DNA from: an uncultured Gammaproteobacteria bacterium
GTDB lineage: Bacteria > Pseudomonadota > Gammaproteobacteria > Pseudomonadales > Pseudohongiellaceae
Direction of reading: 5' to 3'
Length of the DNA stretch: 64,000 nt
Assembly (NCBI GenBank): GCA_913060975.1
Contig: CAJXVC010000005.1
Span: forward strand, 248,001-312,000
Part shown: piece after piece, positions 1 through 9,500 of the stretch
Numbering within the stretch: position 1 is the first letter of the stretch
How the letters are laid out: the number at the start of each line of letters is the position of its first letter
Notes under the pieces: model-generated
Databases searched by the model: none
Told to the model about the DNA's origin: nothing
What the model saw: the letters and a program-made list of their open reading frames with translations, nothing else
Made by a program: the position numbers and the translations under genes

Positions 1-611
1 CCGGCGACGTCGATGACTTTCCCAATGATGTGGTTGAGCTACAGAATTATCTGGGCGAACCCAGACAAGGGCAGGCGGTTGTGGCCAATCCCGGTGCCGG
101 TACCAATGTGCCGATCTGGATTCTTGGCTCCAGCTTGTTCGGCGCGCAACTGGCTGCTGCACTGGGCTTGCCCTATGCTTTTGCCTCGCACTTCGCGCCG
201 CAACAAATGCTCGACGCGGTACGCCTTTATCGCGAACGCTTCAAGCCCTCGGCGCAACTGGACAAGCCTCATGTCATGCTGGGTTTTAATGTCTGCGTGG
301 CGGACACGGACGAAGAAGCACACTACCTGCGTTCGTCGGCATCGCAGATGGCGCTGTCACTGCGTACTGGCAGTCCGATTCGTTTACCACCACCTATCGA
401 AGGTTATGAGAATCAGATCAGCGCCAGCGACAAGGCCATGCTCGCCAACTGGACAGTGTGTTCGGGTGTTGGTTCGCAGGAAACCGTGCAGCGCCGCATG
501 CAGGAATTCATAGAGCAAACTGGTGCTGACGAACTGATGTGCGTCTCGGCAATCTATGATCATGCCAAGCGCATTGAATCTTTTCGACTGACTGCTGAAC
601 TAGCCGGCTGA
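1..611 (+). CDS. Luciferase-like flavin-dependent monooxygenase, C-terminal part (5' end outside window)
   Basis: The frame is open from the left edge to the TGA at 609-611, so only about the last 200 residues are present. The sequence resembles the C-terminal half of the MsnO8-type branch of the LLM-class flavin oxidoreductases: a GTNVPIWILGSS strand, then LGLPYAFASHFAP, then a helix with VRLYRERFKPS. Such proteins are (beta/alpha)8 barrels that use reduced flavin and O2. Substrate is unknown. The reading frame passes through the GTG at 30, which is internal and not a start. It is followed by a strong terminator and a convergent TonB receptor gene. Confidence 0.85.
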   Translation, partial: GDVDDFPNDVVELQNYLGEPRQGQAVVANPGAGTNVPIWILGSSLFGAQLAAALGLPYAFASHFAPQQMLDAVRLYRERFKPSAQLDKPHVMLGFNVCVADTDEEAHYLRSSASQMALSLRTGSPIRLPPPIEGYENQISASDKAMLANWTVCSGVGSQETVQRRMQEFIEQTGADELMCVSAIYDHAKRIESFRLTAELAG

Positions 612-710
612 TAGAGAGCTTACTGCCAGATAACGCAGGCGAGAAGAATAGAAAGAGCAAATATAAAAAGAACTGAAATAGAAAAATCAGAAATATAAAG
701 AATGAAACAA

Positions 711-745
711 AAAGGGCGATGAGTCTGCACTCATCGCCCTTTTTT
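711..745. terminator. Bidirectional rho-independent terminator
   Basis: A perfect 14-bp stem (711-724 paired with 729-742) closes on a CTGC loop, is GC-rich in the middle (GGGCGATGAG), has A-runs on the left and is followed by a T-run. It lies between the convergent monooxygenase and TonB receptor genes, so it can end both transcripts. Confidence 0.9.
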
Positions 746-819
746 ATGCCGCTTGTTTGAGTCCAGTCGTCTGGCTTTGTATTAACAGCTAGACGAAGCG
801 ACTCAAACCCGCACGTTCA

Positions 820-2898
820 TCAGAAGCGCGCAGTAAAACCGCCGTAGATATGACGATCCGGCGCGGGCTCGTAGGCACGACCACCGAAGGCATTGGTACG
901 TACGTTAGAGAAGTACTCTTCGTCAAACAGATTGTTAATACCCAGGAACGGTGCAATCGTCGTGCTGCCCCACTCATAGGAATTACCAAAGCGCAGGTTG
1001 GAGACCAGATAGGAATCAGTCTTCTCGGTACCCGCGTTGTCGACAGTGAACTCACCCACATTCTGGGCATCCCATACTACGTAGGCACCGTTGCTGAAGT
1101 CGTAAGACAGTTCCAGATACAGCTGGTGCTCTGGAATACCGGGAATGGCCTGGCCAACTGCCGCCGGGTTGCCCTGGAAACTTTCAAACTCAAAGTTTGA
1201 ATAAGTGTAGGCAACTACCGCTTCGAAGTTATCCGTCAGTTGCGCCTGAATCTGGGTTTCCAGACCGCGACGATCCGTGTCGGCATTTTCGAAGAAGGCA
1301 CGGTTGGCAATGCTGGAGACGTTGACGATCTCGTCTTCCACATCCATGGTGAACAGGGCCACGTCGAAGTAAACATCGCCATCGGCAACAGTACCCTTGG
1401 CGCCGATTTCAAAGCTGTCTGCCTTCTGGGCATTCACATTGGAGAAGCCGCCAAGACTGACAGTGAAGTTCTGTGCCGGACCGCCCAGCTCGGTAAACGT
1501 TGGCGTCTCGAAGGAAGACGAGTAATTCGCATACAGGCTGGTCTGATCATTGGTGCGCAGCACCAGTCCGACAGACGGGCTGAACTCCGTGAATTCTATC
1601 GACGCGCTTTGGTCCTGGTTGGCCAGATACAAGTCGTTAACCGACAGATCCACATTGTCATAACGGCCACCAACGGTCAGTGCCAGCGCATCGGTCAATG
1701 AAGTCTCATTGCGGACATAGAGCCCCAGTGCTTCGGCTTCTTCTTCCTGGTTAAAGGTCAGCGTACCTTTCACGCCAGCATTGTTCAGAAAGCGCTGGCG
1801 GTCATCGCGCTGATAGTCAGCATCGGCGCCAACCGTGAAACGATTCGGCAGACCGCCTAACTCACCGCGTTTGGTGTAGCTAAAGCCGCCACCAAAGAAA
1901 TGCCGATCGAAGGCGACGACGCCATCATCGCCAACAAAGGGGATGTGCGTACCAATTGGCAGGAAGGATTCAAAATCTTTCCATGCGGTGTAGGCACGCA
2001 CGGTCAAATCCGAGCTTGAATCGAGGCGGCGATTGTATACAGCGCCAAGACGCTGTTGATCGAAGGCTTCACCAGCATTCGAGCTAAGGTTGCGCGACTG
2101 CGCACCAGTGCGGTCCGCGGCCACATCGGCCAAAGTCACACCGCCGGAGTCATAGGCGTAAGGTGAGTTAACCGCGTTGGCAATAATCTGCAGATCGGAA
2201 TCGGCATCGATGTCGTAGCGGAACTTGCTGTTGATCAGGCTGTGCTGCACGCCGGAGAAATCGCGGTAACCGTCCATCTCCAGATGCGAAACATTCACCA
2301 GATAGCCCAACCGACCAGTCTGGCCACCGGCCTTGACCTGAACTCGCTGGTGGCCAAAGTCACCGGCAGTGAGTTTGGTTTCCACGAATGGCTCTTCAGT
2401 AGGCTCTTCTGTGGTCAGGGAAATCACACCACCTGAAGAAGTGCCGTACAATGCAGATGAGGGGCCACGTATCACTTCTACGCTTTGTGCGGAACCGATA
2501 TCCAGATCGTCCGTGCCGCTTTGGCCGTCAGCCAGCGTTACTGGAATGCCATCGGCAAACACCTTGATGCCGCGCATACCAAAGTTGGCGCGCGCACCAA
2601 ATCCACGGATAGAGACGCGCAGATCCTGAGAAAAATTGTAGCGGTTCTGCATGAACAGGCCCGGTACACGAACCAGTGATTCATCGAGGCCCAGTTCCTG
2701 ACGGCCAAGCTGAATATCGTCCATATTTACAACTGAAATTCCCGCCGGGATCGTACCCAGTTGCTGCTCGGAACGCGAACCGATGACAACGAGCTCTTCG
2801 AGGCGGTTAGCGGATTGCTCGTCTTGAGCGATGGCGGGCGTGGCCATGCCTGCCACAACGAGGGCAATACTGGTGGCCAAACATTTCCTGTGGGTCAT
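820..2898 (-). CDS. TonB-dependent outer-membrane receptor
   Basis: About 692 residues. The start is the ATG at 2896-2898, preceded by AGGGAG; an upstream in-frame ATG at 2934 lacks such a site. A signal peptide ends at AIAQ (residue 25). A TonB-box-like EELVVIG stretch (about 34-40) follows, then the plug domain (about 45-165) with the VEVIRGPSSALYGTSSGGVI signature, then a beta-barrel ending in a C-terminal Phe. Such receptors import ferric siderophores, haem, cobalamin or glycans using TonB-ExbBD energy. Nothing in the neighbourhood fixes the ligand. It stands alone, with the bidirectional terminator just downstream. Confidence 0.93.
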   Translation of the reverse strand: MTHRKCLATSIALVVAGMATPAIAQDEQSANRLEELVVIGSRSEQQLGTIPAGISVVNMDDIQLGRQELGLDESLVRVPGLFMQNRYNFSQDLRVSIRGFGARANFGMRGIKVFADGIPVTLADGQSGTDDLDIGSAQSVEVIRGPSSALYGTSSGGVISLTTEEPTEEPFVETKLTAGDFGHQRVQVKAGGQTGRLGYLVNVSHLEMDGYRDFSGVQHSLINSKFRYDIDADSDLQIIANAVNSPYAYDSGGVTLADVAADRTGAQSRNLSSNAGEAFDQQRLGAVYNRRLDSSSDLTVRAYTAWKDFESFLPIGTHIPFVGDDGVVAFDRHFFGGGFSYTKRGELGGLPNRFTVGADADYQRDDRQRFLNNAGVKGTLTFNQEEEAEALGLYVRNETSLTDALALTVGGRYDNVDLSVNDLYLANQDQSASIEFTEFSPSVGLVLRTNDQTSLYANYSSSFETPTFTELGGPAQNFTVSLGGFSNVNAQKADSFEIGAKGTVADGDVYFDVALFTMDVEDEIVNVSSIANRAFFENADTDRRGLETQIQAQLTDNFEAVVAYTYSNFEFESFQGNPAAVGQAIPGIPEHQLYLELSYDFSNGAYVVWDAQNVGEFTVDNAGTEKTDSYLVSNLRFGNSYEWGSTTIAPFLGINNLFDEEYFSNVRTNAFGGRAYEPAPDRHIYGGFTARF

Positions 2899-3471
2899 AC
2901 AACTCTCCCTATTTATCTTTATCAGAGTAATCAATGCGGATCAGGCGGAAATTATGTGCCTGATACAAATGCCTGTGTTCAAGTACTTGTTGCGTACCTG
3001 ACTTAAACACCCGGGGTATCGAGATCTGCCGCCAAGCCATAACGTTGGCAGTCATTATTGGTTTTATAGTCTCGTTTCCCGCCTTCAGGCAGGGCGCCGA
3101 CATTGGCGCAACCGTGCCGAAATGGCCGGTAATCCTGGACTTGTTCGCTCGGTTTCAAGCAGAAGAAAATCCAGTGCGCAGGGTGGGGGTTGGAGCCTTA
3201 ACGTAACCTGAACGGCAGCTCTGTAGGCCGCATAAATACTGGAATAGGTGCTCGGTGAATGGGGAGCTGAACAGCCCGGGCAAGGCGAGGAATTCTCTTT
3301 AATTTAGTGGGCTTGCTGGTGAGAACCTGCAGTCCCGTGGCAGACGGGCCATAGAACGATGCTGGAGCAGTGAGTAAGCCGGTCCTGGTACTGAGCACAA
3401 AGACCCCTGAAATTATGGAAGCCAAAGAGCCCCTGAAAATACCACGGGAATAATTCAGTGAGCTGTAACGG
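2899..3471. other. Gap between the TonB receptor and the cupin gene
   Basis: About 570 bases without a convincing gene. The 93-codon minus-strand frame at 3198-3479 has no recognisable protein character and no ribosome site. The promoter of the TonB receptor must lie in the part near 2900-3050. I see no clear Fur box or repeat. Confidence 0.5.
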
Positions 3472-3999
3472 CTACTCAAAAATATTGATTAGCGCGTAGG
3501 TAATCGAAGTACCCGGTTCAGTCACCAGCTGGTGCCAGACCCGTGCTGGCACATGCAGGATATCGCCTTTGGTCACCTGAAATTCCTGAAAGCCAGTCAG
3601 CTCCGGGTGTTGCTCGTCCTGCGGCAGGCCGTCGATCCAGCCGATGCGCTCCCCGCCCATGCGCGCTGTGCCGGAGCCATCGAGGATGACATACATGTCC
3701 CACTTGGTCTCATGGATCTCCGGTTGCGTGTAGCCAGAACGGTGGACAATGGACATGTTGTGCGGACGATGTTCGGCATCTTGCAGGACGCGCTCATAAA
3801 TAAAACCAGTGCCCCAGATGCCTTCGCCATTCTCCAGGCCTTGTTCCAGCTCGGCTTTGATGACGGCTACTGTTTCGGCATCCCAAAGCAGATACTCAGA
3901 CGGTCGCGGTTCGTTGGTGACAGCGCCGAAGGGGTCTTGGGCGAGCGCGGTGGCAGACGTGATGCTGGTCAGGAGGAACATTATTATTGTTGTTCGCAT
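3472..3999 (-). CDS. Secreted cupin-domain protein
   Basis: 175 residues with a signal peptide (MRTTIIMFLLTSITSATALAQ) and a single cupin fold. Cupin motif 1 is around PEIHETKWDMYVILDGSG and motif 2 is GDILHVPARVWHQLV, with His residues placed to bind a metal. Periplasmic single-domain cupins of this kind are mostly uncharacterised; binding of a small ligand or metal-dependent chemistry is inference. It is transcribed towards the TonB receptor with a large gap, so a shared operon is uncertain. Confidence 0.8.
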   Translation of the reverse strand: MRTTIIMFLLTSITSATALAQDPFGAVTNEPRPSEYLLWDAETVAVIKAELEQGLENGEGIWGTGFIYERVLQDAEHRPHNMSIVHRSGYTQPEIHETKWDMYVILDGSGTARMGGERIGWIDGLPQDEQHPELTGFQEFQVTKGDILHVPARVWHQLVTEPGTSITYALINIFE

Positions 4000-4139
4000 A
4001 GTAACCTCTCAGTAGCGGTCAATAACTCACGGGGAGTTAGTGCAAGACATTATTGAGCAGCGCAAGGGCGCCGCTCTAGTGAGCGCTTACTTTACTGCGC
4101 TTATGACGGGTAAGCCAGAGAGGGATAGCGGAAGAGGTA

Positions 4140-4781
4140 CTAACTACCAGCTTCCGTGCGCATGGCAAAACACATCATGTCGATGGCCTCGTTCACCATG
4201 GCGACATCGTCGGGCACATCATCGGGGTGTTTGGGTTGGCGGGTAAACATGATCACGCCGTGCAGGGAACCACGTAGAATGCGCGCGGTCAGATCCGGGT
4301 CTTGCACATGTTCGGGATTGATGCTGCCGTCTTCGATTCCGGTCCTGAGGGCGCCGACCATTAATTCATGCACACCGTGTCGGCATTGCTCCATATCAGC
4401 CAAAATCGGATCGTCTGCCTCGGGCATGGGGAAGGTGTTCATGTCGGTCATCACATCGAAATAGTCAGACTCCTCTACCGAGAAGTTGAAGTAGGCGTGA
4501 CCGATGTTGCTGATTTGCTCCGCCCCAGTGGCTGCAGCTGCGGCTGCCACTTCGAAACGCGTCAGGCAATCACGCGCGGCCTTGAGCATGACGGCGTGCA
4601 TGATCGCCGCCTTGTCCTTGAAATAGACATAGAGCAAGGCGCGGCTGAGTTGCGCCTGCCTGGCGATCTCGTCCATCGAACACTGGGCATAACCCTTGCT
4701 AAAGAAAATTGTCTCCGCCGCGGCGACGATATCGTCGTAACGCTGCTGTTTTTCGCGGGTTCGGCGTGCGGTTGCGGGCAA
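4140..4781 (-). CDS. TetR-family repressor, probable regulator of the divergent RND efflux operon
   Basis: 213 residues. The N-terminal TetR_N helix-turn-helix runs about residues 15-60 (IFFSKGYAQCSMDEIARQAQLSRALLYVYFKDKAAI). A variable ligand-binding C-terminal domain follows. It diverges from the membrane-fusion/RND operon, and the 95-145 bases upstream of its start hold three palindromes of the TGACA-N3-TGTCA type. By family precedent it represses the pump, and perhaps itself, until an inducing compound binds. Confidence 0.9.
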   Translation of the reverse strand: MPATARRTREKQQRYDDIVAAAETIFFSKGYAQCSMDEIARQAQLSRALLYVYFKDKAAIMHAVMLKAARDCLTRFEVAAAAAATGAEQISNIGHAYFNFSVEESDYFDVMTDMNTFPMPEADDPILADMEQCRHGVHELMVGALRTGIEDGSINPEHVQDPDLTARILRGSLHGVIMFTRQPKHPDDVPDDVAMVNEAIDMMCFAMRTEAGS

Positions 4782-4875
4782 TGCGGTAACTCCTGAACGT
4801 CAACTCTCATGGGCCTTTTACTGGTCTTCCGGCCACATTCTAACTGAATCAGTAACGCTGATTCGAAAAGGCTAT

Positions 4876-4927
4876 TGACAATGTGTCAATAATGGCTGAC
4901 ATTATGTCAACTTCTGACAAAGTGTCA
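4876..4927. promoter_or_regulatory. Three tandem TetR-type operators in the tetR/RND divergent promoter
   Basis: Three copies of TGACA-N3-TGTCA lie at 4876-4888, 4897-4909 and 4915-4927, with centres 21 and 18 bases apart (about two helical turns). The first includes TTGACA at 4875-4880, a perfect sigma70 -35 hexamer, so a bound dimer would block polymerase. The array overlaps the GTG at 4883, which argues that translation of the adaptor starts further downstream. Confidence 0.85.
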
Positions 4928-4975
4928 ACGATCCATTTCAGGCCCGCTGCCAATCAGCAGGCAAGGAAACAAGCC

Positions 4976-6169
4976 ATGTTCCGGGACGTGATAATAGCTC
5001 GCCGCCGCATCAATGACGATTACCGTCACTACTATCCGCGCGTTTTCGCGCTGCTTTTGTTGTTGGTATTGCCTTTGGCCTGTTCTGAACAGACTGAAGC
5101 GGCGGTAGAGGCCGAGATACAGCAATCCGAGCCAGCCGTGATCACGACGGTCGCCGTTCCGGTGCGGGTGATGGAAGTGCAAAGTGACGGCGGTGAACAG
5201 CTGTTGCGATTTGCCGGCGTCGCCCGCCCACGCCAACGCGCCACACTGAGTTTTCAGGTCGGCGGCAGCATCGAAACCCGCGTGGCGCAGATCGGGCATC
5301 TGGTCGAGGAAAACGAGATCGTGGCCCGCCTTTATAACCCCCAGTTAGAACCAGCTATGGCAGCGGCTGCGGCGCGGCTCGAACAACTGCGTTCGGATGC
5401 CGAGCAGGCAGAGCGCGATCTGGCGCGTCTGGAACAACTCTTCGAACGTGGCTTGTTAGCCAGTCAGGATGTCGAGCAACAGCGCACCGCCTTGAAGAGT
5501 GTGCGCGCCGCCATCGACAACGCGCGCGCCAATCTGGCTCAGACCCGCCAGCTCAGTGAAGAAAGTGAGCTACGTGCCCCCTTTTCGGGGCGCATTGAAC
5601 AAGTATTGTTGGAGCCGGGCGAATTTGCCCAGCCCGGTCAGCCTGTCTTACGCATGTCCGCCGTCGATGGTCTGGAAGTTGAAGTGCAGGTCCCGCCGCG
5701 TTTTTTGCGTGACATTGCCCTGGGCGATTCACTCACGGTGTGGAATGGGTTAAGCGACGAACAATTTACCGGCCTCATTACGGAAATCGGTGAGGGCAGT
5801 TCCGGCGGCACCGCGCTTTATCCACTGGTCGTAAGCTTGCAGGAAACCGGGTTGCGCAGCGGCGAGGCGCTGGAAGTCGGCGTGCCGCGCCGCGAAGATA
5901 GTGCTCTGCATATTCCGCTCAATGCCGTGATGCGCTCCGCGCAGGGGCTAACGGTTTTCAAAGTCACTGACGATGACAGGGCGCAGCGCGTAGCCGTGAA
6001 CGTCAAACGCATCACCGGTGATCAAGTGCAATTGGAACCGGGATCGCTGCAAGCTGGTGATCGCGTGGTTTATGCCGGGCTTACGCGCCTGGCCGATGGC
6101 GACCGCGTCACTGTACTAACTAATAGCGAGAATAATAGCGGGGGTAGTGACAGGGAGCCTGGCCAATGA
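4976..6169 (+). CDS. RND efflux membrane-fusion protein (periplasmic adaptor lipoprotein)
   Basis: I place the start at ATG 4976, with AAGGA about 8 bases upstream; the longer frame from GTG 4883 would run through the operators. This gives 397 residues with a lipobox LPLAC (Cys36) after a hydrophobic stretch. A biotinyl-lipoyl-like domain, a long alpha-helical hairpin (about 130-210, rich in EQLRSDAEQAERDLARLEQL) and beta-barrel/membrane-proximal domains follow. It links the inner-membrane pump to an outer-membrane channel. The stop overlaps the permease start (ATGA). Confidence 0.92.
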   Translation: MFRDVIIARRRINDDYRHYYPRVFALLLLLVLPLACSEQTEAAVEAEIQQSEPAVITTVAVPVRVMEVQSDGGEQLLRFAGVARPRQRATLSFQVGGSIETRVAQIGHLVEENEIVARLYNPQLEPAMAAAAARLEQLRSDAEQAERDLARLEQLFERGLLASQDVEQQRTALKSVRAAIDNARANLAQTRQLSEESELRAPFSGRIEQVLLEPGEFAQPGQPVLRMSAVDGLEVEVQVPPRFLRDIALGDSLTVWNGLSDEQFTGLITEIGEGSSGGTALYPLVVSLQETGLRSGEALEVGVPRREDSALHIPLNAVMRSAQGLTVFKVTDDDRAQRVAVNVKRITGDQVQLEPGSLQAGDRVVYAGLTRLADGDRVTVLTNSENNSGGSDREPGQ

Positions 6170-9100
6170 AAGTGGCCGAGACTCTGGCACGGGTTGTTAC
6201 CCAACCGCGACTAATCCTCTTGATCGTAGCCATGCTGGTGCTGGCAGGGCTGGGCTCCCTATCCGGCATGGCTCGTCAGGAGGACCCGGCGTTTCCCGAC
6301 CGGGTCGGTTTGATCACAGTCATCTATCCCGGCGCTACCGCCGAGACGCTCGAGCGCTTGATTCTCGAGCCGTTGCAGGAAGAGATCGCGCAAGTCGAAG
6401 AAGTGGAGGAATACAATGCCACTGCGCGCACCGGTGTGGCGCTGGTGAACCTGAGTTTGCAGGACGCCTTGTATGACACCGACACTGGGTGGGAACGAGT
6501 GCGCATTGCCATGCAGCGCGCGCAAACCGAGTTCCCTGACGGCGTGCTGGAAATGACATTGGAAGATCGCTTGATTGGCTTGCCAGCCGTAGTGCTCGCG
6601 ATAGCCGGCAGTTCTTCGGTAGTCGAGATGTCATTGGCCGCCGAACAACTCAAGCGCGATTTGATGGACTTGCCCGGCTTGTCACGTATCGAACTGGAAG
6701 GCGAGACCAGCGAGCAGATCAACATCGCCTTGCATGACGCCGAGCTGGTGCGGCTGGGCATCACGCCAAACCAGTTGGCGCAATATATCGTGCAACGCAA
6801 TCAGGTGTCGCCCGGTGGATTTATTGTTGTGGGTGACCGCCGTTTGAATCTGCTGTCCAACAACGAGTTTCTGGACATCAACGCGATCCGCTCCACCCAA
6901 ATTCCTCTGCCACAAGGTGGTAGCGTGCCGCTGTCGGCTGTGGCCGAAGTGTGGCGTTCGGCCACCGAACCACCAGAGCCGGCGACGTTTCAGGACGGCG
7001 AACAGGTGGTGGCACTAGAACTGTTTACCATCAAGAATCAGGTCGATGCCTTGCAGTTCGGCGACGCCGTGCGTGCGCGTGTCGCGACCCTGCACGATGA
7101 GTACGCACCATTAGAGATTCGCGAACTGTTCTTTCAACCGGACCAGGTCGCCGATCGACTCGATAATCTGATGGGCAGCCTGATGCTGTCCATGATTATC
7201 ATCACCGCCATTTTGTTTCTGGGCATGGGCTGGCGCATGGGTGTGACGGTGGCGGGCATGTTGCCGGTAGTGACGTTAATTAGCCTGGGTATCTATGACA
7301 TGGGCGGTGGTGTGCTACACCAGATCGCCGTCATCGGTGCAGTGATATCGCTGGGTATTCTGATCGACAACGCCATCGTCATGGTGGAGAACATTCAGCA
7401 CCGTTTGAATCAGGGCGCGAGTCGGCAAGAGGCCATGTTGTCGTCTATCGCCGAACTGGCTGGTCCTTTGGGTGCTTCAACCGGCACCACCTTGGCCGCC
7501 TTTACGCCGCTATTGCTTTCCAGCGGTGGCACGGCAGATTTCACCCGCGGCATTCCGGTGATGATCATGCTGACACTGACGGTCAGTTTCTTTCTCGCCG
7601 TGACGTTGGCGCCACTGGCATCGGCCTGGTTTCTCAAGCCGGCAACCGCGAAACGCAGTGCCTGGATCGATCGCCTCGGCAGTAGTGCGGCATCACTAAC
7701 GCGGCGCGCACCCAAGTCGGTGATCTTGGGCGGTACTCTGTTGGCCATGGGCAGCATGGCGTTGTTCCCCTATCTCAACTTTCAATTTTTTCCCAACGCC
7801 GACCGCCCGCAAGTCGTGGTCGAGATGTTTCTGCCCGAGGGTAGCGATATCCGTCAGACCCATTTGCTGAGTCAGGAATTGGAAGGCGCACTACGACAAC
7901 AACCGGGCGTGGAAACCATTCACCGTTTCGTCGGCGCCACCGGCCCGGGTTTTTACTACAACTTGCCCAATGCCACGCAAGCACCGAATCGGGCTCGCCT
8001 TGTTGTAAACATGGAGGCGCTGGAACAAACCGCCGGATTGATGGCCTGGGTGCGTGACTTTGTCGCGCGCAATCACCCTGAATACGACATTATTGCCGGC
8101 ACGCTGGCACAAGGGCCGCCGCGTGCTGCGCCGGTCGAGATTCGCGTGTTCCATGCTGACGATGAAAGTCGCCTGGCCGCCGCCGAACAAGTTTTTCAGT
8201 TGTTAAAAAATGTACCTGGCGCTGTTGATGTGCGCCATGACATCGATACCGGCGTGCCGCTACTGCGTTTGCAAGTCGACGATGCCAGTGCCCAGCGTTA
8301 CGGACTGAGCCGCGCCGATGTCGCACAGACTTTGTTCGCGCGCAGTTTCGGTCAGCCCATCGAACAATACCGTCAGGAACTGGACCCGCTGCCGATTGTC
8401 TTGCGCAGTAATCAGGGCACACAACTGGATGTGGAAGGGCTGCTGTCGAGTTATGTCTTCAATGCAGCAGGGCAGGCCATACCGTTGAGCCTCATTGCGC
8501 AAACCGAAGCCGACTGGCAAGTGGCCAGCATCAACCATCGCAATGGCGTGCGCGTGCTGTCGATTACATCTGGGCTGGCCGATGGTTACAGCTTTAGCCA
8601 GATTCTCGATGTGCTCAATCAACGCATGGCGGAAGAGCCGCTTCCAACTGGCACACGACTGGAATTCGGCGGCGATCAGGAAAGCTCCGGCGAAGCCAAC
8701 AGCGCCATTCTCGCCACTGCGCCCATCGGTATTTTATTGCTGCTGTTTTTCCTCTTGCTGCAATTCAACAGCTACAAACGCGTCGGCATTATTCTGCTCA
8801 CCGTGCCGCTGGCCGCCGCCGGTATCTTCCCTGGCTTGGTGCTGACCGATTCGCCGTTCGGCTTCCAACCACTGCTGGGCATCATCGCGCTGGTTGGCAT
8901 CGTGGTGAATAACGCCATCGTACTGGTCGATCGCATGGACCAAAGCATGAACGAAGGCGCCACCGTCAACGATGCCGTCGACGAAGCCGTGCGCCGCCGC
9001 ACCCGACCGATTCTGCTCACCACGGCAACCACCGTCACCGGTTTGCTGCCACTGGCATTCTCCTCATCCACGCTCTGGCCACCCATGGCTTGGGCGATCA

Positions 9101-9225
9101 TCTCGGGCTTGCTGGCCAGCACCGTGCTGACCCTGCTGGTCGTCCCGGCAGTATGCCGCCTGACGCTGCGCCCCAAGCAAGTTACAGGGCACCCATCTAA
9201 CTCGACGGCATCAGCCGCGGCCTGA
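6166..9225 (+). CDS. RND efflux permease, first system
   Basis: 1019 residues with the AcrB-like layout: TM1 at the N-terminus, a first large periplasmic loop, TM2-6 (about 335-480), TM7 (about 520-540), a second loop and TM8-12 (about 850-1005). In TM4 the proton-relay region reads LIDNAIVMVENIQ, so the second of the two Asp residues found in AcrB is Asn here. It overlaps the adaptor gene by four bases. No outer-membrane factor is encoded nearby, so a shared TolC-like channel is inferred. The extreme C-terminus (GHPSNSTASAAA) is encoded within the first GGACACCC-type repeat. Confidence 0.93.
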   Translation: MKVAETLARVVTQPRLILLIVAMLVLAGLGSLSGMARQEDPAFPDRVGLITVIYPGATAETLERLILEPLQEEIAQVEEVEEYNATARTGVALVNLSLQDALYDTDTGWERVRIAMQRAQTEFPDGVLEMTLEDRLIGLPAVVLAIAGSSSVVEMSLAAEQLKRDLMDLPGLSRIELEGETSEQINIALHDAELVRLGITPNQLAQYIVQRNQVSPGGFIVVGDRRLNLLSNNEFLDINAIRSTQIPLPQGGSVPLSAVAEVWRSATEPPEPATFQDGEQVVALELFTIKNQVDALQFGDAVRARVATLHDEYAPLEIRELFFQPDQVADRLDNLMGSLMLSMIIITAILFLGMGWRMGVTVAGMLPVVTLISLGIYDMGGGVLHQIAVIGAVISLGILIDNAIVMVENIQHRLNQGASRQEAMLSSIAELAGPLGASTGTTLAAFTPLLLSSGGTADFTRGIPVMIMLTLTVSFFLAVTLAPLASAWFLKPATAKRSAWIDRLGSSAASLTRRAPKSVILGGTLLAMGSMALFPYLNFQFFPNADRPQVVVEMFLPEGSDIRQTHLLSQELEGALRQQPGVETIHRFVGATGPGFYYNLPNATQAPNRARLVVNMEALEQTAGLMAWVRDFVARNHPEYDIIAGTLAQGPPRAAPVEIRVFHADDESRLAAAEQVFQLLKNVPGAVDVRHDIDTGVPLLRLQVDDASAQRYGLSRADVAQTLFARSFGQPIEQYRQELDPLPIVLRSNQGTQLDVEGLLSSYVFNAAGQAIPLSLIAQTEADWQVASINHRNGVRVLSITSGLADGYSFSQILDVLNQRMAEEPLPTGTRLEFGGDQESSGEANSAILATAPIGILLLLFFLLLQFNSYKRVGIILLTVPLAAAGIFPGLVLTDSPFGFQPLLGIIALVGIVVNNAIVLVDRMDQSMNEGATVNDAVDEAVRRRTRPILLTTATTVTGLLPLAFSSSTLWPPMAWAIISGLLASTVLTLLVVPAVCRLTLRPKQVTGHPSNSTASAAA

Positions 9226-9500
9226 GCAATTCAAGCAATTCAACCAATTTAAAGGACACCCATCTGAAATAGCCCGCTCGGCGGGCGTTTCGAGCAGGAG
9301 AGAACTGACCTAAACCTGCGTCAGCGAGATTTAAGGCAACTCGCCGAAGCCACGTCAGCAACTTGAACAAATTAAAGGACACCCACCTGAAATCGCGCAA
9401 CCGGCAGGCATTTTGAGGAAGAGTGAACTGACGCTAAACCAGCGTCAGCGAGTAATAGAGCGAAAGAAGTAGGATAAAGAACAGAATAAAGGACACCCAT
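9187..9500. repeat. Cluster of GGACACCC-headed dispersed repeats with small hairpins
   Basis: Four heads of the form (A)GGACACCCAYCT occur at 9187 (GGGCACCC variant), 9254, 9377 and 9491. The second and third begin related units of about 115-123 bases, each continuing as TTAAAGGACACCC...CTGAAAT and later CTGAC...GTCAGCGAG. The third unit contains a perfect hairpin CTGACGCT-N5-AGCGTCAG. The second has GCCCGC-TCG-GCGGGC. Short palindromic, multi-copy units of this sort resemble REP/BIME elements mobilised by REP-associated transposases. No such transposase is in the window. Confidence 0.7.
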
